Positions 44,686-53,564 of a stretch of DNA of 64,000 nucleotides are shown piece by piece (positions within the stretch are counted from its first letter, which is position 1; every line of letters starts with the position of its first letter). The position numbers were made by a program, and so were the translations under genes. Origin of the DNA: Chryseobacterium sp. KACC 21268 (lineage in GTDB: Bacteria > Bacteroidota > Bacteroidia > Flavobacteriales > Weeksellaceae); contig CP117875.1 in assembly GCA_028736075.1 (NCBI GenBank), positions 1,240,001-1,304,000 on the forward strand, given 5' to 3'. The notes under the pieces were generated by a model. The model did no database searches, was not told the origin of the DNA, and was given only the letters and a program-made list of their open reading frames with translations.

Positions 44686-45554
44686 AATATCATTTTTTCG
44701 ATTTGCAAAACTAAAATTCCTTGTGCGCCTTCATTTTTCAATTTTTCTATCACTTCCCAAAACTGGTCTTCTTTGATGACTGAGTGGATGGATGACCAGC
44801 CACTTTCCGCCAATGGAAGAATCGTCGGCGATTTCATTCCGGGTAAGATGTTGATGATTTTTTCCAAGTTTTCATTAGGCGCATTCAGAAGGATATATTT
44901 GCTTTCAGAAGCTTCTTTTACGGCGTTGATTCGGAATAACAATTTTTTCAGAATGTCTTTTTTATCTTCTCGTAAATCAGAATTGGAAACCAAAACTGCT
45001 TCACTTTCTACAACCGTTTCAACTTCCTTCAAACCATTTGTCAACAAAGTTGAACCTGTGCTAATGATATCGAAAATCGCATCGGAAAGTCCGATTCCAG
45101 GAGCGATTTCTACGCTTCCACCAATCTTTTCAATTTGTGCATTGATTTTTTTTTCTTGGAAATAGTTGGAAAGAATCTCTGGATAAGATGTTGCAATCTT
45201 TTTACCTTCGAAATATTGAATTCCATTATAGCTTTCTTCTTTAGGAATCGCCAAAGACAATCTGCATTGTGCAAATCCCAATTTCTGGATGGTTTCAATT
45301 TGCTTTTTCTGTTCCAGAACTTCATTCAGACCAAGAATTCCGATATCGGCAACGCCTTGTTCCACGTATTGGGGAATATCATCGTCGCGAAGGAAAAGGA
45401 TTTCCAGTGGAAAGTTGGACGAAACGGCTTTCAGTTTCCTGGTGCCATTGGAAATTTTGATTCCGCATTCTTCGAGGAGTTTGAGCGATTTTTCGCTCAG
45501 TCGTCCGCTTTTTTGTAAGGCTAATTTCAGTTTACTCATTTTAGATTTTGACAT
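44682..45554 (-). CDS. hisG: ATP phosphoribosyltransferase, long form
   Basis: 290 residues, the first enzyme of histidine synthesis. The catalytic domain has LKLALQKSGRLSEKS, the DIGILGLNEV segment, and DIISTGSTLLTNGL (PRPP-binding). The last about 75 residues form the ACT-like regulatory domain that gives histidine feedback in long-form HisG, so no separate hisZ is needed. A second in-frame ATG at 45539 is an alternative start. It is the first gene of hisGDCBHAF(IE), preceded by an attenuator. Confidence 0.95.
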   Translation of the reverse strand: MSKSKMSKLKLALQKSGRLSEKSLKLLEECGIKISNGTRKLKAVSSNFPLEILFLRDDDIPQYVEQGVADIGILGLNEVLEQKKQIETIQKLGFAQCRLSLAIPKEESYNGIQYFEGKKIATSYPEILSNYFQEKKINAQIEKIGGSVEIAPGIGLSDAIFDIISTGSTLLTNGLKEVETVVESEAVLVSNSDLREDKKDILKKLLFRINAVKEASESKYILLNAPNENLEKIINILPGMKSPTILPLAESGWSSIHSVIKEDQFWEVIEKLKNEGAQGILVLQIEKMIL

Positions 45555-45588
45555 AAGTCCGAGTAAACGACAGGAGAATTTTTGGAAT

Positions 45589-45619
45589 AAAAAAAACCGA
45601 CTGATTACTCAGACGGTTT
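45589..45619 (-). terminator. his attenuator terminator
   Basis: On the minus strand AAACCG..CTGA pairs with TCAG..CGGTTT (one A-A mismatch, 4-nt loop) and is followed by T8. It ends about 35 nt before the hisG start. Its 5' arm contains CCGTCTG, which can instead pair with CAGACGG in the leader-peptide region. Confidence 0.9.
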
Positions 45620-45645
45620 ATATTTTTAGAAGTTATGACATATCA

Positions 45646-45702
45646 CTACCTTCCCGTCTGTGCGAGGAAATGGTGATGATGATGCATAAATTGTGTAGTC
45701 AT
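45646..45702 (-). CDS. hisL: his operon leader peptide
   Basis: An 18-residue reading frame, MTTQFMHHHHHFLAQTGR, ending in TAG. Five consecutive histidine codons (CAT CAT CAT CAC CAT, 45670-45684) form the sensor. It begins about 19 nt after a -7 box and is followed by the attenuator terminator and hisG. A ribosome starved of His-tRNA would stall here and free CAGACGG (45654-45660) to pair with the terminator's CCGTCTG. A ribosome reaching the stop would mask it. An internal ATG at codon 6 is an alternative start. Confidence 0.9.
   Translation of the reverse strand: MTTQFMHHHHHFLAQTGR
45654..45660 (-). promoter_or_regulatory. Antiterminator strand of the his attenuator
   Basis: CAGACGG on the minus strand is the exact reverse complement of CCGTCTG within the terminator's 5' arm (45610-45616), giving a mutually exclusive 7-bp pairing. 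Confidence 0.8.
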
Positions 45703-45720
45703 TTTGATATTTTAATGAAG

Positions 45721-45728
45721 CAAATGTA
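45721..45728 (-). promoter_or_regulatory. -7 box of the his operon
   Basis: TACATTTG on the minus strand fits TAnnTTTG. It lies in the 3' flank of the upstream aminotransferase gene, so the his operon has its own promoter. No clear -33 TTG was found. Confidence 0.65.
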
Positions 45729-45770
45729 TAGAACTTATTTTAATAAAATCTAACTTTTCTGGAAAATTAA

Positions 45771-46583
45771 CTAAATAAAATTCTCGGCCCACTTCTGGAC
45801 CATCTCAGAAAACCGTGTGTTTTCAAAGGTTTTGTTCCTGATTTTGGAAACCGAATGAACACCTTTTTCATCCGAAATTCTTAAAATCTCTTCTGCTTTT
45901 TGAGATTCGAAAGCAATGATTTCCGCTTCTTCGATTTCAGCCAGTTTATTTTTATGGATAAAAGTGACGAAGTTTTCCATTAGTGGCGAAATGTATGCGC
46001 CTTCGGTTTGTTTCGGGATTTTAATCACGTTATCCTGCAAAAACAAAAGATTTCCAAAGATACTTCTGGCGATTTTTTTGTTTGGATTAAGTAGAATTAC
46101 ATCGTCCAAATCATTTTCCTTAGCATAGATTTGAGCGTAAATATTTTCCGGAGAATGCACTCTGATATTACTCAGAAGATTAGCATTCACATTGATTTCC
46201 TTAATCAAATCCAACTCTACATTGCCTTGGATTCTCAAAACATCTTCCGTCTCATCCACTTCAAAGAAGAACGCCGTTTCCGATTTTGCCAAAGGTTTTT
46301 CGTCCTGTTTTCTGTAAGCCATCAACTGGACGATTCCGTTCTGAACGCCTTTCGATAAAACTTCGTTCTGAAAAAGTTCCTGAAAAAACTCCAATGTGTA
46401 AGTCAAAGGAATGTTCAATCTCATCTTTCGCATCGAAGCCATTAGGAAGAAGTAAGATTCTTCCGCCATTATGATTTGACCGTTTCTGATGAAAAATGAA
46501 ACCCAAACCGAATCTCCAAAGAGAAAAGACCGATTTAGTATCTGTAAATTGTCTTGTATGTAAATTAATTTTTGTGAAATCAT
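45771..46583 (-). CDS. Aminotransferase class IV-like protein, possibly inactive
   Basis: 270 residues with the shape of a class IV (PabC/IlvE-like) fold: N-terminal LNRSFLFGDSVWVSFFIRNGQI and a C-terminal DDVILLNPNKKIARSIFGNLLFLQ followed by KTFENTRFSEMVQK. The expected catalytic lysine before the YAQIYAKEN helix reads NIRVHSPE, and the conserved Glu of the usual VxExxxSNxF reads IARSIFGN. Both key PLP residues seem absent, so aminodeoxychorismate lyase or transaminase activity is doubtful. Its start overlaps the small DUF5808-like gene by 4 nt. Confidence 0.7.
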   Translation of the reverse strand: MISQKLIYIQDNLQILNRSFLFGDSVWVSFFIRNGQIIMAEESYFFLMASMRKMRLNIPLTYTLEFFQELFQNEVLSKGVQNGIVQLMAYRKQDEKPLAKSETAFFFEVDETEDVLRIQGNVELDLIKEINVNANLLSNIRVHSPENIYAQIYAKENDLDDVILLNPNKKIARSIFGNLLFLQDNVIKIPKQTEGAYISPLMENFVTFIHKNKLAEIEEAEIIAFESQKAEEILRISDEKGVHSVSKIRNKTFENTRFSEMVQKWAENFI

Positions 46584-46798
46584 TTTTGTGAATGATTATT
46601 TATCATAAAAAATATAAAAAGAAAAAAGCACATCATTACAACAAATGCAAAGATAGATTTTGCGTTGGCAAAATTAATTGTCCAACCAAGCGCTGGATTA
46701 CGTTTTGGCGGAAATAATCTTTTGTCTTCTTTATTATAATAAAAAATGCCGTATTTCCATAATTTGGAGCCGTCATTATTTAAATTTGAAGAATTCAT
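46580..46798 (-). CDS. DUF5808-like small membrane protein
   Basis: 72 residues from the ATG at 46798. The segment LWKYGIFYYNKEDKRLFPPKRNPALGWTINFANAKS resembles the DUF5808 domain, followed by one transmembrane helix (FAFVVMMCFFLFIFFMI). Function is unknown. It is translationally coupled (ATGA) to the aminotransferase-like gene. Confidence 0.72.
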   Translation of the reverse strand: MNSSNLNNDGSKLWKYGIFYYNKEDKRLFPPKRNPALGWTINFANAKSIFAFVVMMCFFLFIFFMINNHSQK

Positions 46799-46855
46799 TT
46801 GTAGTACTTTATTTATAAAAAAATAATGAACGATAAAATCGTTCATCCATTATTT

Positions 46856-47242
46856 TTAAGAAGCTCCTAATTTTAACTGTAGATTTTCTATCAGGTTTTC
46901 CCAATAGAGTCTGTTTTCCTCCTCATCGCCAGGCTCGCAGAAGTCTGTGATATTAAGAGAAAGGTCATCTGTAATCTCGTCTATGACAATAGAAAGTTCG
47001 AAGAAATATTTGGAACCTTCGTCCTCTTCCCAACGGAAACGCACGAAACTTTCCGGCTTATATCTGATAAGTGTCGCCTTTTCAGCAGGACCACTTCCCC
47101 AGCTGAAGAAAAAATCGTCTCCACGCTCCACCACATCTTCCGCAAACCATTCTGATAATCCTTCTGCACTCGCCAAATACTCGTACAAAATCTCTGAGAG
47201 ACAATGCATATTGTATTCGTACTGCACTTTCGTTTTCGCCAT
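46856..47242 (-). CDS. START/AHSA1-like domain protein
   Basis: 128 residues. The pattern LYEYLASAEGLSEWFAEDVVERGDDFFFSWG and KPESFVRFRWEEDEGSKYFFEL matches the helix-grip START-like proteins of Bacteroidota. No ligand is known. The ATG at 47242 is preferred to an upstream TTG. It is a possible first gene of the short operon running to the aminotransferase-like gene. Confidence 0.8.
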   Translation of the reverse strand: MAKTKVQYEYNMHCLSEILYEYLASAEGLSEWFAEDVVERGDDFFFSWGSGPAEKATLIRYKPESFVRFRWEEDEGSKYFFELSIVIDEITDDLSLNITDFCEPGDEEENRLYWENLIENLQLKLGAS

Positions 47243-47393
47243 ATTCAAATTCTAATTGTGGCGCAATATATAAATTAATTTTTTATTTCCAAATCAAAAT
47301 GTCTATGGAAATTCAAAATTTTTATAGAAATAATGTATGATTTTTATTAGCTGATTTCTACGATTCGAAAAACCTACAATTCATCGATTATTG

Positions 47394-47497
47394 GGGCAGC
47401 TTTATCCGCCTTCCGCTCCCAATCTTTTTTGCAGACCATTTCAGTTAAGTTGAACTTGAGTACAAGCAAAAAAGGATTTCCGCTCAAGTCGGGCTGC
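47394..47497 (+). repeat. 86-bp family hairpin repeat, copy E (long loop)
   Basis: GGGCAGC to GGGCTGC with the AATC-TTTTTTGC/GCAAAAAA-GGATT stem. The loop is about 18 nt longer than in other copies, giving 104 bp. Confidence 0.9.
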
Positions 47498-47537
47498 AGA
47501 TTCGTCGGTAAATCAAACTTTGTCCTAAAAACATAAT

Positions 47538-47621
47538 TTTGTCATTCCGTAGGAATCTCGATAGTGAAGTTCAGATTGCCTTAGTCTAACCAGTTCGTTA
47601 GGTTTACTACGGAATGACAAA
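47538..47621. repeat. Palindrome family, copy 2 (diverged)
   Basis: GTCATTCCGTAG near the left end and CTACGGAATGAC near the right end form 12-bp perfect outer arms around a diverged centre. Confidence 0.85.
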
Positions 47622-47712
47622 GTATATTAAAATTCTTTTCTAAGCGTAGCGCCTTTGTGAACTTTAAACATTTGATTGTTAAAAAAATCTTAGTGTGCTT
47701 TGTGTTTAAAAA

Positions 47713-48891
47713 CTATTCCACTTCATTCAAAGCTTCCAAGATAATCGCACAACCTTTTCTAATTTCTTCTTCCGAGATGGTCAAAGGCGGAGAGATTCTC
47801 ATATACTCATTTCGATAAAGTTGCCAGAAGACAATCAATCCTTTTTCCATACATCTGGAAGCGACTTTCAAAGTGTATTCCGGACTACCAAGATTCACAG
47901 CCAACATCAAGCCTTTTCCATTCACATTTTTGATTTTTGGATGAACGAGTAATTCACGGAAGAGTTTTTCTTTTTTGTCGGTTTCTTCCATCAATCCACT
48001 TTCCAAAACTTCTTGTAAAGTTGCAAGAGAAGCAGCTGCAATCAGCGGATTTCCACCAAAAGTCGTAATATGTCCCAACTTCGGCGAATGCGAAAGGCTC
48101 GTCATAATTTCTTTAGAACTCATAAATGCACCAACCGGAACGCCACCGCCCATTCCTTTTCCCATCACTAGAATATCCGGAACAATCCCAAAATGCTCAA
48201 AAGCAAACAGTTTTCCCGTCCGTCCAAAACCTGGCTGAATCTCATCAAGAATCAACAACGCTCCGACTTCCTCACAACGTTTTTTCAACTGAATAAAATA
48301 GTTGTCTTTCGGCATTATAAACCCTGCAGCACCTTGAATTGTTTCTACAATCACGCAAGCTGTTTTCTCCGTGATTTTATCAAAATCATTTTCATTATTG
48401 AACTCGATGAAATTGACCATTGGCAACAACGGACGAAATTCTCTTTTGTGGACTTCATTTCCGGCAACAGAAAGTGCGCCGTGCGTGTTCCCGTGATAAG
48501 CTTCTTTGAAAGCTATGATTTCTTCTCTTCCAGTATAACGTTTCGCCAATTTCAAACTTCCATCAATGGCTTCTGCGCCTGAGTTGACAAGATAGGTTAC
48601 TTCCAAAGGTTCAGGTGTTGCTTCTGCCAAAAGTTTGCAAAGCGCGACTGGTTTTTCCTGAGCATATTCTCCGTAAACCATCACGTGCAGATATTTGTCT
48701 GCTTGTTCTTTGATGGCGTTTACCACTTTCGGATGCGAATGTCCCAACGTATTTGCAGAAACGCCGGCTACAAAATCCAAATAAGCTTTTCCATCTTTTC
48801 CGTAGATGTAGCTGCCTTCTGCTTTTTCCACTTCGAAACCTGCGGCGTAAGGTGTTGTCTGGGCTTGGTATTTGAAAAAATCGGTCTTCAT
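47713..48891 (-). CDS. Class III aminotransferase (acetylornithine/ornithine type)
   Basis: 392 residues, PLP fold-type I class III. Signatures are YLDFVAGVSANTLGHSHP, YLVNSGAEAIDGSLKLAKRYTG, ALLILDEIQPGFGRTGKLFAFEHF and the PLP lysine in DILVMGKGMGGGVP. Members act on acetylornithine, ornithine, GABA or related omega-amines. The exact substrate is not decided here; no arginine genes flank it. It is bounded on both sides by repeats, so it is probably monocistronic. Confidence 0.87.
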   Translation of the reverse strand: MKTDFFKYQAQTTPYAAGFEVEKAEGSYIYGKDGKAYLDFVAGVSANTLGHSHPKVVNAIKEQADKYLHVMVYGEYAQEKPVALCKLLAEATPEPLEVTYLVNSGAEAIDGSLKLAKRYTGREEIIAFKEAYHGNTHGALSVAGNEVHKREFRPLLPMVNFIEFNNENDFDKITEKTACVIVETIQGAAGFIMPKDNYFIQLKKRCEEVGALLILDEIQPGFGRTGKLFAFEHFGIVPDILVMGKGMGGGVPVGAFMSSKEIMTSLSHSPKLGHITTFGGNPLIAAASLATLQEVLESGLMEETDKKEKLFRELLVHPKIKNVNGKGLMLAVNLGSPEYTLKVASRCMEKGLIVFWQLYRNEYMRISPPLTISEEEIRKGCAIILEALNEVE

Positions 48892-48911
48892 TTTAATATT
48901 TATAACATCAG

Positions 48912-48994
48912 TTTGTCATTCCGTAGGAATCTAAATAAAGCTGTCGAGATTGACTTCGTCGAACCACTTTGTTGGGTTTCCTAGGGAATGACTA
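48912..48994. repeat. Palindrome family, copy 3 (diverged)
   Basis: TTTGTCATTCCGTAGGAATC, starting at 48912, matches the arm of the perfect palindrome at 21101. The far arm (CCTAGGGAATGAC) carries changes. Confidence 0.8.
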
Positions 48995-49091
48995 AAATGG
49001 GATTATTTTTATAATTTAAGAAATTTCAAAGTTCGGAAAATTCTTAGTTTTTTCGTGGATATATCGACGAAAATTTCAATCTTGACGAAGC

Positions 49092-49177
49092 GCGCCCCGA
49101 CTTGAGTGGAGCTCATTTTTGTTGCTGGTTTTAGCGAGGGCAAAAATAGCGGGAACGGAAGGCGGATAAAGGCGCCC
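49092..49177 (-). repeat. 86-bp hairpin repeat, copy F (GC-variant)
   Basis: Outer arms are GCGCC/GGCGC. The inner stem ATTTTTG/CAAAAAT is extended by GCT/AGC across a bulged C. It begins 8 nt after the OstA-like gene's stop codon, on that gene's transcript. Confidence 0.9.
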
Positions 49178-49185
49178 AAATAAAA

Positions 49186-50931
49186 TTACTTCTTCACCCG
49201 AATCGGTGTCTTCGGTTTGTTCTTTTCCTCGAGTTTTTTGCGTTCGGCATCTGCTCGTTCGAAGAGAGAATTGTCCGATTGATAAACGGTTTCCGGATAG
49301 TTTGGTGTGTCCAGGAAGATGTCGCGCCACTTTTGTGGTCGGTCTTTGGTGTTCCAGTTGAAATCCTTGAAAAACCGCTGTTCTTTTGAAATCAAACTCA
49401 TCGGATAGGTGTCCGTATTGGCACCGATATTACAATCTACAACTTCCAATCGACGTTCCAAAAACTGCGCTGCGATCTCGCCACAAGTGGACAAGGCGAC
49501 ACCAATTCTCGTGATCTCGTGAGTTTTTTGATTTTCGTCATCGGCATAATTGATGGCTTGGGCATTGCCAACAGCTTTTGCAATGTCGATGGCGTTGTCT
49601 TTCAGATAGACGATCATATTTTTGCTTTTGATCTGGTGGAATTCGTCTTTCATATTCAGTGAGTCCACTTTGCTGATCGCGAAGGCATTTCCTAAAACCC
49701 GGATGGAATCTGTGATCTCTTTTTCTGGATTGCTGTATACGCGGATCTCATCGCCAGTAACCTGTTTCACGCCCATCCAAAGGATCGGTTTTCTGATCAG
49801 GTGCATCTCGCCGTCGGTCTCATTGAAACTTAATGAATCGGAACGGCCTTGCATATTGGTTTTGAAAATCCGTACTTTTTTGAACGCTCTCAGGAAGCTT
49901 TTTTTCTTAAGCTTGTTTACAGAATCCGGACGCTGATAGGTCAGGAATTTTTCTGCGGAAATATAGACGGAATCTTTGCTAAGGATTTTGACAGCGTAAG
50001 GTTTGTCCGTTACCATCGCAGAATCTTTTTTCTCGTAGATCTCGCCATAGCCGCCTTTGATGAAACGTTTTTGCTGTGGGTCGTCCAAGGTCACGTTGCC
50101 GTTTCCTTTTCCAAAACCTGTGTTTCTATTGAAATAGAGTTTGTCTCCGGTCAGGATCTTGTCGTTGTAATGTATTCTTGAATTCTTGTTAAGGAAAGAT
50201 TCGCCGGTTTTGGAATTGTGAGTTCCCAATTCTGTGTAGACGTAATTTCGTGGATTCTCTTTAGCTCTGATGGTTGTTGGTCCAAAGAAGTCGGACACGC
50301 CTGTTGTCTGATTGGTTTTGATATTATCGCTTACAATAGTGTATTTATCGGTTTCGATGTTGGAACGACCAATGAAATCAATCATCTTGGTGTTGAGATA
50401 ATAAGTTGCCGCCTTGGTGTACATTACGCTTCCATCGTTACTGTAAATCGTTCCGCCAGTGTTGAAGTAGGCCGTATTCGGAATCTTATCGTAATATAAC
50501 GTTTCTGTTTTGATGGTTTGTTTCGGGTCGGTGAGGACCACGTTTCGTCTGGCAATTCCACGTTCGGTATTGCCATCATATTCCATTTCTTCTGCTGTGA
50601 TCCGGTTACCGTCCGCCGTAGTCAGGACGACGTTTCCGATGGCTTTCAGGAAATTTTCTTTTTGATAAAGAACGACCTCGTCAGCTGTAAGCACAGAGCC
50701 TTGATGTTCAAACACAACGTTGCCAGAGAAAACAGGATTTCCCTCGTACTTGTCTTGTTTGATACCAAAAACATCAGAATGTTTATGTTGAACTTTCTTG
50801 GAAGCTTCCGTATTTGGTTTTGGATTGTTGAAAAAAGGATCTTTTACCAGACCTGTATTTTGGGTTGGCGCTACTTGCGAAAAGATTCTTACAACAACTA
50901 AAAGTAATATTAAAAGAAAGGTTTTCTTCAT
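49186..50931 (-). CDS. OstA-like protein (LPS-transport LptA/LptD N-domain type)
   Basis: 581 residues with a signal peptide (about 1-19). It consists of repeated beta-jellyroll strands of the OstA/LptA kind: VFSGNVVFEHQGSVLTADEVVLYQKENFLKAIGNVVL, NRITAEEMEYDGNT, and KILTGDKLYFNRNTGFGKGNGNVTL. Such proteins bridge or bind lipopolysaccharide in the periplasm. It overlaps the fur-like gene by 1 nt (TAATG), an arrangement implying joint expression. The C-terminus is basic and proline-rich. Confidence 0.82.
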   Translation of the reverse strand: MKKTFLLILLLVVVRIFSQVAPTQNTGLVKDPFFNNPKPNTEASKKVQHKHSDVFGIKQDKYEGNPVFSGNVVFEHQGSVLTADEVVLYQKENFLKAIGNVVLTTADGNRITAEEMEYDGNTERGIARRNVVLTDPKQTIKTETLYYDKIPNTAYFNTGGTIYSNDGSVMYTKAATYYLNTKMIDFIGRSNIETDKYTIVSDNIKTNQTTGVSDFFGPTTIRAKENPRNYVYTELGTHNSKTGESFLNKNSRIHYNDKILTGDKLYFNRNTGFGKGNGNVTLDDPQQKRFIKGGYGEIYEKKDSAMVTDKPYAVKILSKDSVYISAEKFLTYQRPDSVNKLKKKSFLRAFKKVRIFKTNMQGRSDSLSFNETDGEMHLIRKPILWMGVKQVTGDEIRVYSNPEKEITDSIRVLGNAFAISKVDSLNMKDEFHQIKSKNMIVYLKDNAIDIAKAVGNAQAINYADDENQKTHEITRIGVALSTCGEIAAQFLERRLEVVDCNIGANTDTYPMSLISKEQRFFKDFNWNTKDRPQKWRDIFLDTPNYPETVYQSDNSLFERADAERKKLEEKNKPKTPIRVKK

Positions 50932-51410
50932 TAATTTTCAGACTTCTTATGTCCGTAGAAGTACAGCGAGTGCGTATCAATACTGACACCAAATGCTTTT
51001 TCAATCGAGTCTTTGATCCCTTGAATCCTTGGGTCGCAAAATTCTATGATCTCTGCAATTTCTTTGTCAGAATCTTCTTTGTATATCACCAAATGGTCGT
51101 GCTGCTTATCGAAATATGATTTTTCGTACGATGATGTACTCAATGTTTTCTCTCCGAACTGGTGCTTTCTGATCAATCCTGCATCAAGGAAAATCTCAAT
51201 CGTATTGTAGATCGTGGCTTTGCTCACGTGGTATTTTTTCTGCATCATCAGAAGATAAAGATCGTCCACGTTGAAGTGATGTTCCATATTGTAAATCTCT
51301 TCCAAAATGGTATAACGCTCCGGCGTGTTGCGGAAGCCTTTATCCATAAGGTATTGTCTTAGAACATCTTTTATAGTTGCGATATTCAACTCTTTTTGTT
51401 TCGTATCCAT
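50931..51410 (-). CDS. Fur-family transcriptional regulator
   Basis: 159 residues. The winged helix carries FRNTPERYTILEEIYN and the recognition helix SKATIYNTIEIFLDAGLIRKHQFG. Metal-binding candidates are HHFNVDDLY and QHDHLVIYKEDSDKEIAEIIEFC. The paired CxxC structural zinc site of many Fur proteins is absent. Whether it senses iron, zinc or peroxide cannot be decided. It lies upstream of and coupled to the OstA-like gene, and 29 bp after kup. Confidence 0.88.
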   Translation of the reverse strand: MDTKQKELNIATIKDVLRQYLMDKGFRNTPERYTILEEIYNMEHHFNVDDLYLLMMQKKYHVSKATIYNTIEIFLDAGLIRKHQFGEKTLSTSSYEKSYFDKQHDHLVIYKEDSDKEIAEIIEFCDPRIQGIKDSIEKAFGVSIDTHSLYFYGHKKSEN

Positions 51411-51438
51411 CTTACAAAATTAGCGATTTTTTTTGTGA

Positions 51439-53418
51439 TTAATCAAAATGCTTGCCTTCGACTCTTTCTATCTTCTCTGTTTTGATCTTCTGATCCAGTA
51501 GTGGCGCAGATTCTACAACCACATTGTGACTTGCAACACCATAAGCCGTGAAATCGTTGCTTCCAAGTTTCTTAACAAAATTATAGATGTTAAGAATAAT
51601 TTTATCACGGATCGTCAATAAGAAGTCGTTGATGTAAACATTATCGATGATGACAAATTTCAGATCCGGTGGAATGTTATGCGTTCTGAGTGACGGATGT
51701 GAACTTCTGGATGGAATCGTTCCTTCTTCCATCATCTCTGCCAAAACTTGCTGGAAATAGTCGTTGATCCTTCTGTCTCTTTTGAAACCGAGTAAGAAAC
51801 TGATCTTATAAATTGTTCCAGGTAGAATTTCCTCCACATTATATTTGAAGCTGTATGGATCTTCCTGGTTGACGATATTTAGAATGAAATAATGGTCTGC
51901 TCTCTTAGGTTGCGCTCTGATAATGGAGTAGATGATCTTTGATTCCACTTCGTCGTCTCTTTTTGCACGGCTGATAAAGGCCAGATTGGTCGCATATTTT
52001 GGAATCGTTTCATCCAGCTTCATATCTTTTATTGTGGAGATATATTTCTCAAGTTTCACAAATTTTATGAAAGTGGTTTTGATAATTCTGCCGTTGTACC
52101 AAGCGTACATACAGATTCCGATGAATCCTGCCAGAAGAACAGACATCCAACCGCCGTCAAAGAATTTGATGATGTTGGCACTGAAAAATCCACCTTCGAT
52201 GACGATATAAATTAAAGCAAAAAAAGCAATCCATATTTTATTGGTTCTTGTTTTAAGAAACCAGAAAATGAGAAGAATCGTTGTCATCAACATTGTGACG
52301 GTAATGGAAAGTCCGTACGCCGCTTCCATTTTACTGGATTCTTTAAAGTAAATCACGACGATGAAACAAAGTATCAATAATCCCCAGTTGATTTTCGGAA
52401 TATACATTTGACCTTTGATTCCAGAAGGATATTCGATTTCCTGATTTGGCCAAAAGTTGAGCGACATTGCTTCCGAGAACATTGTGAAAGCACCTGTGAT
52501 AACGGCTTGACTGGCAATGATTGCTGCAGCGGTCGCGAGAACAACACCTGGAATAATAAACCATTCCGGCATAATTCCAAAGAATGGATTCTTGCCTGCA
52601 AAAACTTCGTGGTAATTGCTTAATAACCAAGCTCCTTGACCAAGATAATTTAGAATCAACATCGCTTTTACGAAAATCCAACTGGCCTGAATATTCTTAA
52701 TACCACAATGTCCAAGGTCAGAATATAAAGCTTCTGCTCCCGTCGTACAAAGGAAAACAGCGCCTAAAATCACGATGGCACTTGGCGAATTATAAATCAA
52801 TTTAAGTCCGTAATAAGGATTGAAGGCTTTCAAAACCATTGGGTGTTCTATCAATTGTACAAGGCCAAAACCTCCCAGAACCAAGAACCAAAGCACCATT
52901 ACAGGTCCGAAGAATTTCCCGATAAAGCTGGTCCCAAATTGCTGAACAACAAAAATCACAATCAAAATGACTAGAGTAATAGGAACAACAGGCGGCTTAT
53001 GCGTCACGAGTTCCAGACCTTCTATGGCAGAAATGACCGTCATCGATGGTGTGATAATACTGTCGGCGACCAATGTTGCCGCACCAATGATGGCCACGAT
53101 GTAGAGCCACTTTTTCTTAAAGCGTTTCACGAGAGAGTAGAGTGATAAGATTCCACCTTCGCCTTTGTTATCGGCTTTCAAAGCGATGATAACGTATTTG
53201 ATTGTCGTCTGTAAAGTCAGTGTCCAGATGATACACGAGAGTGCACCTTCGATGTATTCTTCCGAGATGATGCCTCCGGATTTTCCAGCGTTGATGATGG
53301 CCTTCATCACGTACAACGGCGAGGTTCCGATGTCTCCGAAAACAATTCCTAATGAAACTAAAATCCCAACTGCGGAAAGTTTTTTGAGGTCAAAATGACC
53401 ACTGCTATCTTGCGACAT
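51439..53418 (-). CDS. kup: Kup-family potassium uptake protein
   Basis: 659 residues with about 12 transmembrane helices in the first 450 and a soluble C-terminal domain. GILVSLGIVFGDIGTSPLYVMKAI and the DNKGEGGILSLYSLV loop are the Kup signature. It is a proton-coupled K+ importer of the inner membrane. It has its own -7 box and reads toward the fur-like gene. Confidence 0.95.
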   Translation of the reverse strand: MSQDSSGHFDLKKLSAVGILVSLGIVFGDIGTSPLYVMKAIINAGKSGGIISEEYIEGALSCIIWTLTLQTTIKYVIIALKADNKGEGGILSLYSLVKRFKKKWLYIVAIIGAATLVADSIITPSMTVISAIEGLELVTHKPPVVPITLVILIVIFVVQQFGTSFIGKFFGPVMVLWFLVLGGFGLVQLIEHPMVLKAFNPYYGLKLIYNSPSAIVILGAVFLCTTGAEALYSDLGHCGIKNIQASWIFVKAMLILNYLGQGAWLLSNYHEVFAGKNPFFGIMPEWFIIPGVVLATAAAIIASQAVITGAFTMFSEAMSLNFWPNQEIEYPSGIKGQMYIPKINWGLLILCFIVVIYFKESSKMEAAYGLSITVTMLMTTILLIFWFLKTRTNKIWIAFFALIYIVIEGGFFSANIIKFFDGGWMSVLLAGFIGICMYAWYNGRIIKTTFIKFVKLEKYISTIKDMKLDETIPKYATNLAFISRAKRDDEVESKIIYSIIRAQPKRADHYFILNIVNQEDPYSFKYNVEEILPGTIYKISFLLGFKRDRRINDYFQQVLAEMMEEGTIPSRSSHPSLRTHNIPPDLKFVIIDNVYINDFLLTIRDKIILNIYNFVKKLGSNDFTAYGVASHNVVVESAPLLDQKIKTEKIERVEGKHFD

Positions 53419-53447
53419 AATTTAAGAATTATTGAAAAATAATTTTG

Positions 53448-53455
53448 CAAATTTA
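53448..53455 (-). promoter_or_regulatory. -7 box of kup
   Basis: TAAATTTG on the minus strand, 29 nt upstream of the ATG. Confidence 0.6.
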
Positions 53456-53564
53456 GATTATTTTATAGTCTGAGAAATTTTTTTAGTGAAAATGTAATAT
53501 TGGAGAAGTTTTTGTAATTAATATAATTGATTGTCAGGCGGTTGTGAGCCCGATTTTTCTTGAA

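Noticed and set aside
45289-45753. Plus-strand open frame across the hisG start and leader
   Set aside because: It is antisense to hisG and to the his leader peptide and shows no family features.
51415-51422. -7 box (TAATTTTG) directly before the fur-like gene
   Set aside because: It ends only 5 nt from the ATG, which would put the start of transcription within the coding region; read-through from kup is as likely.
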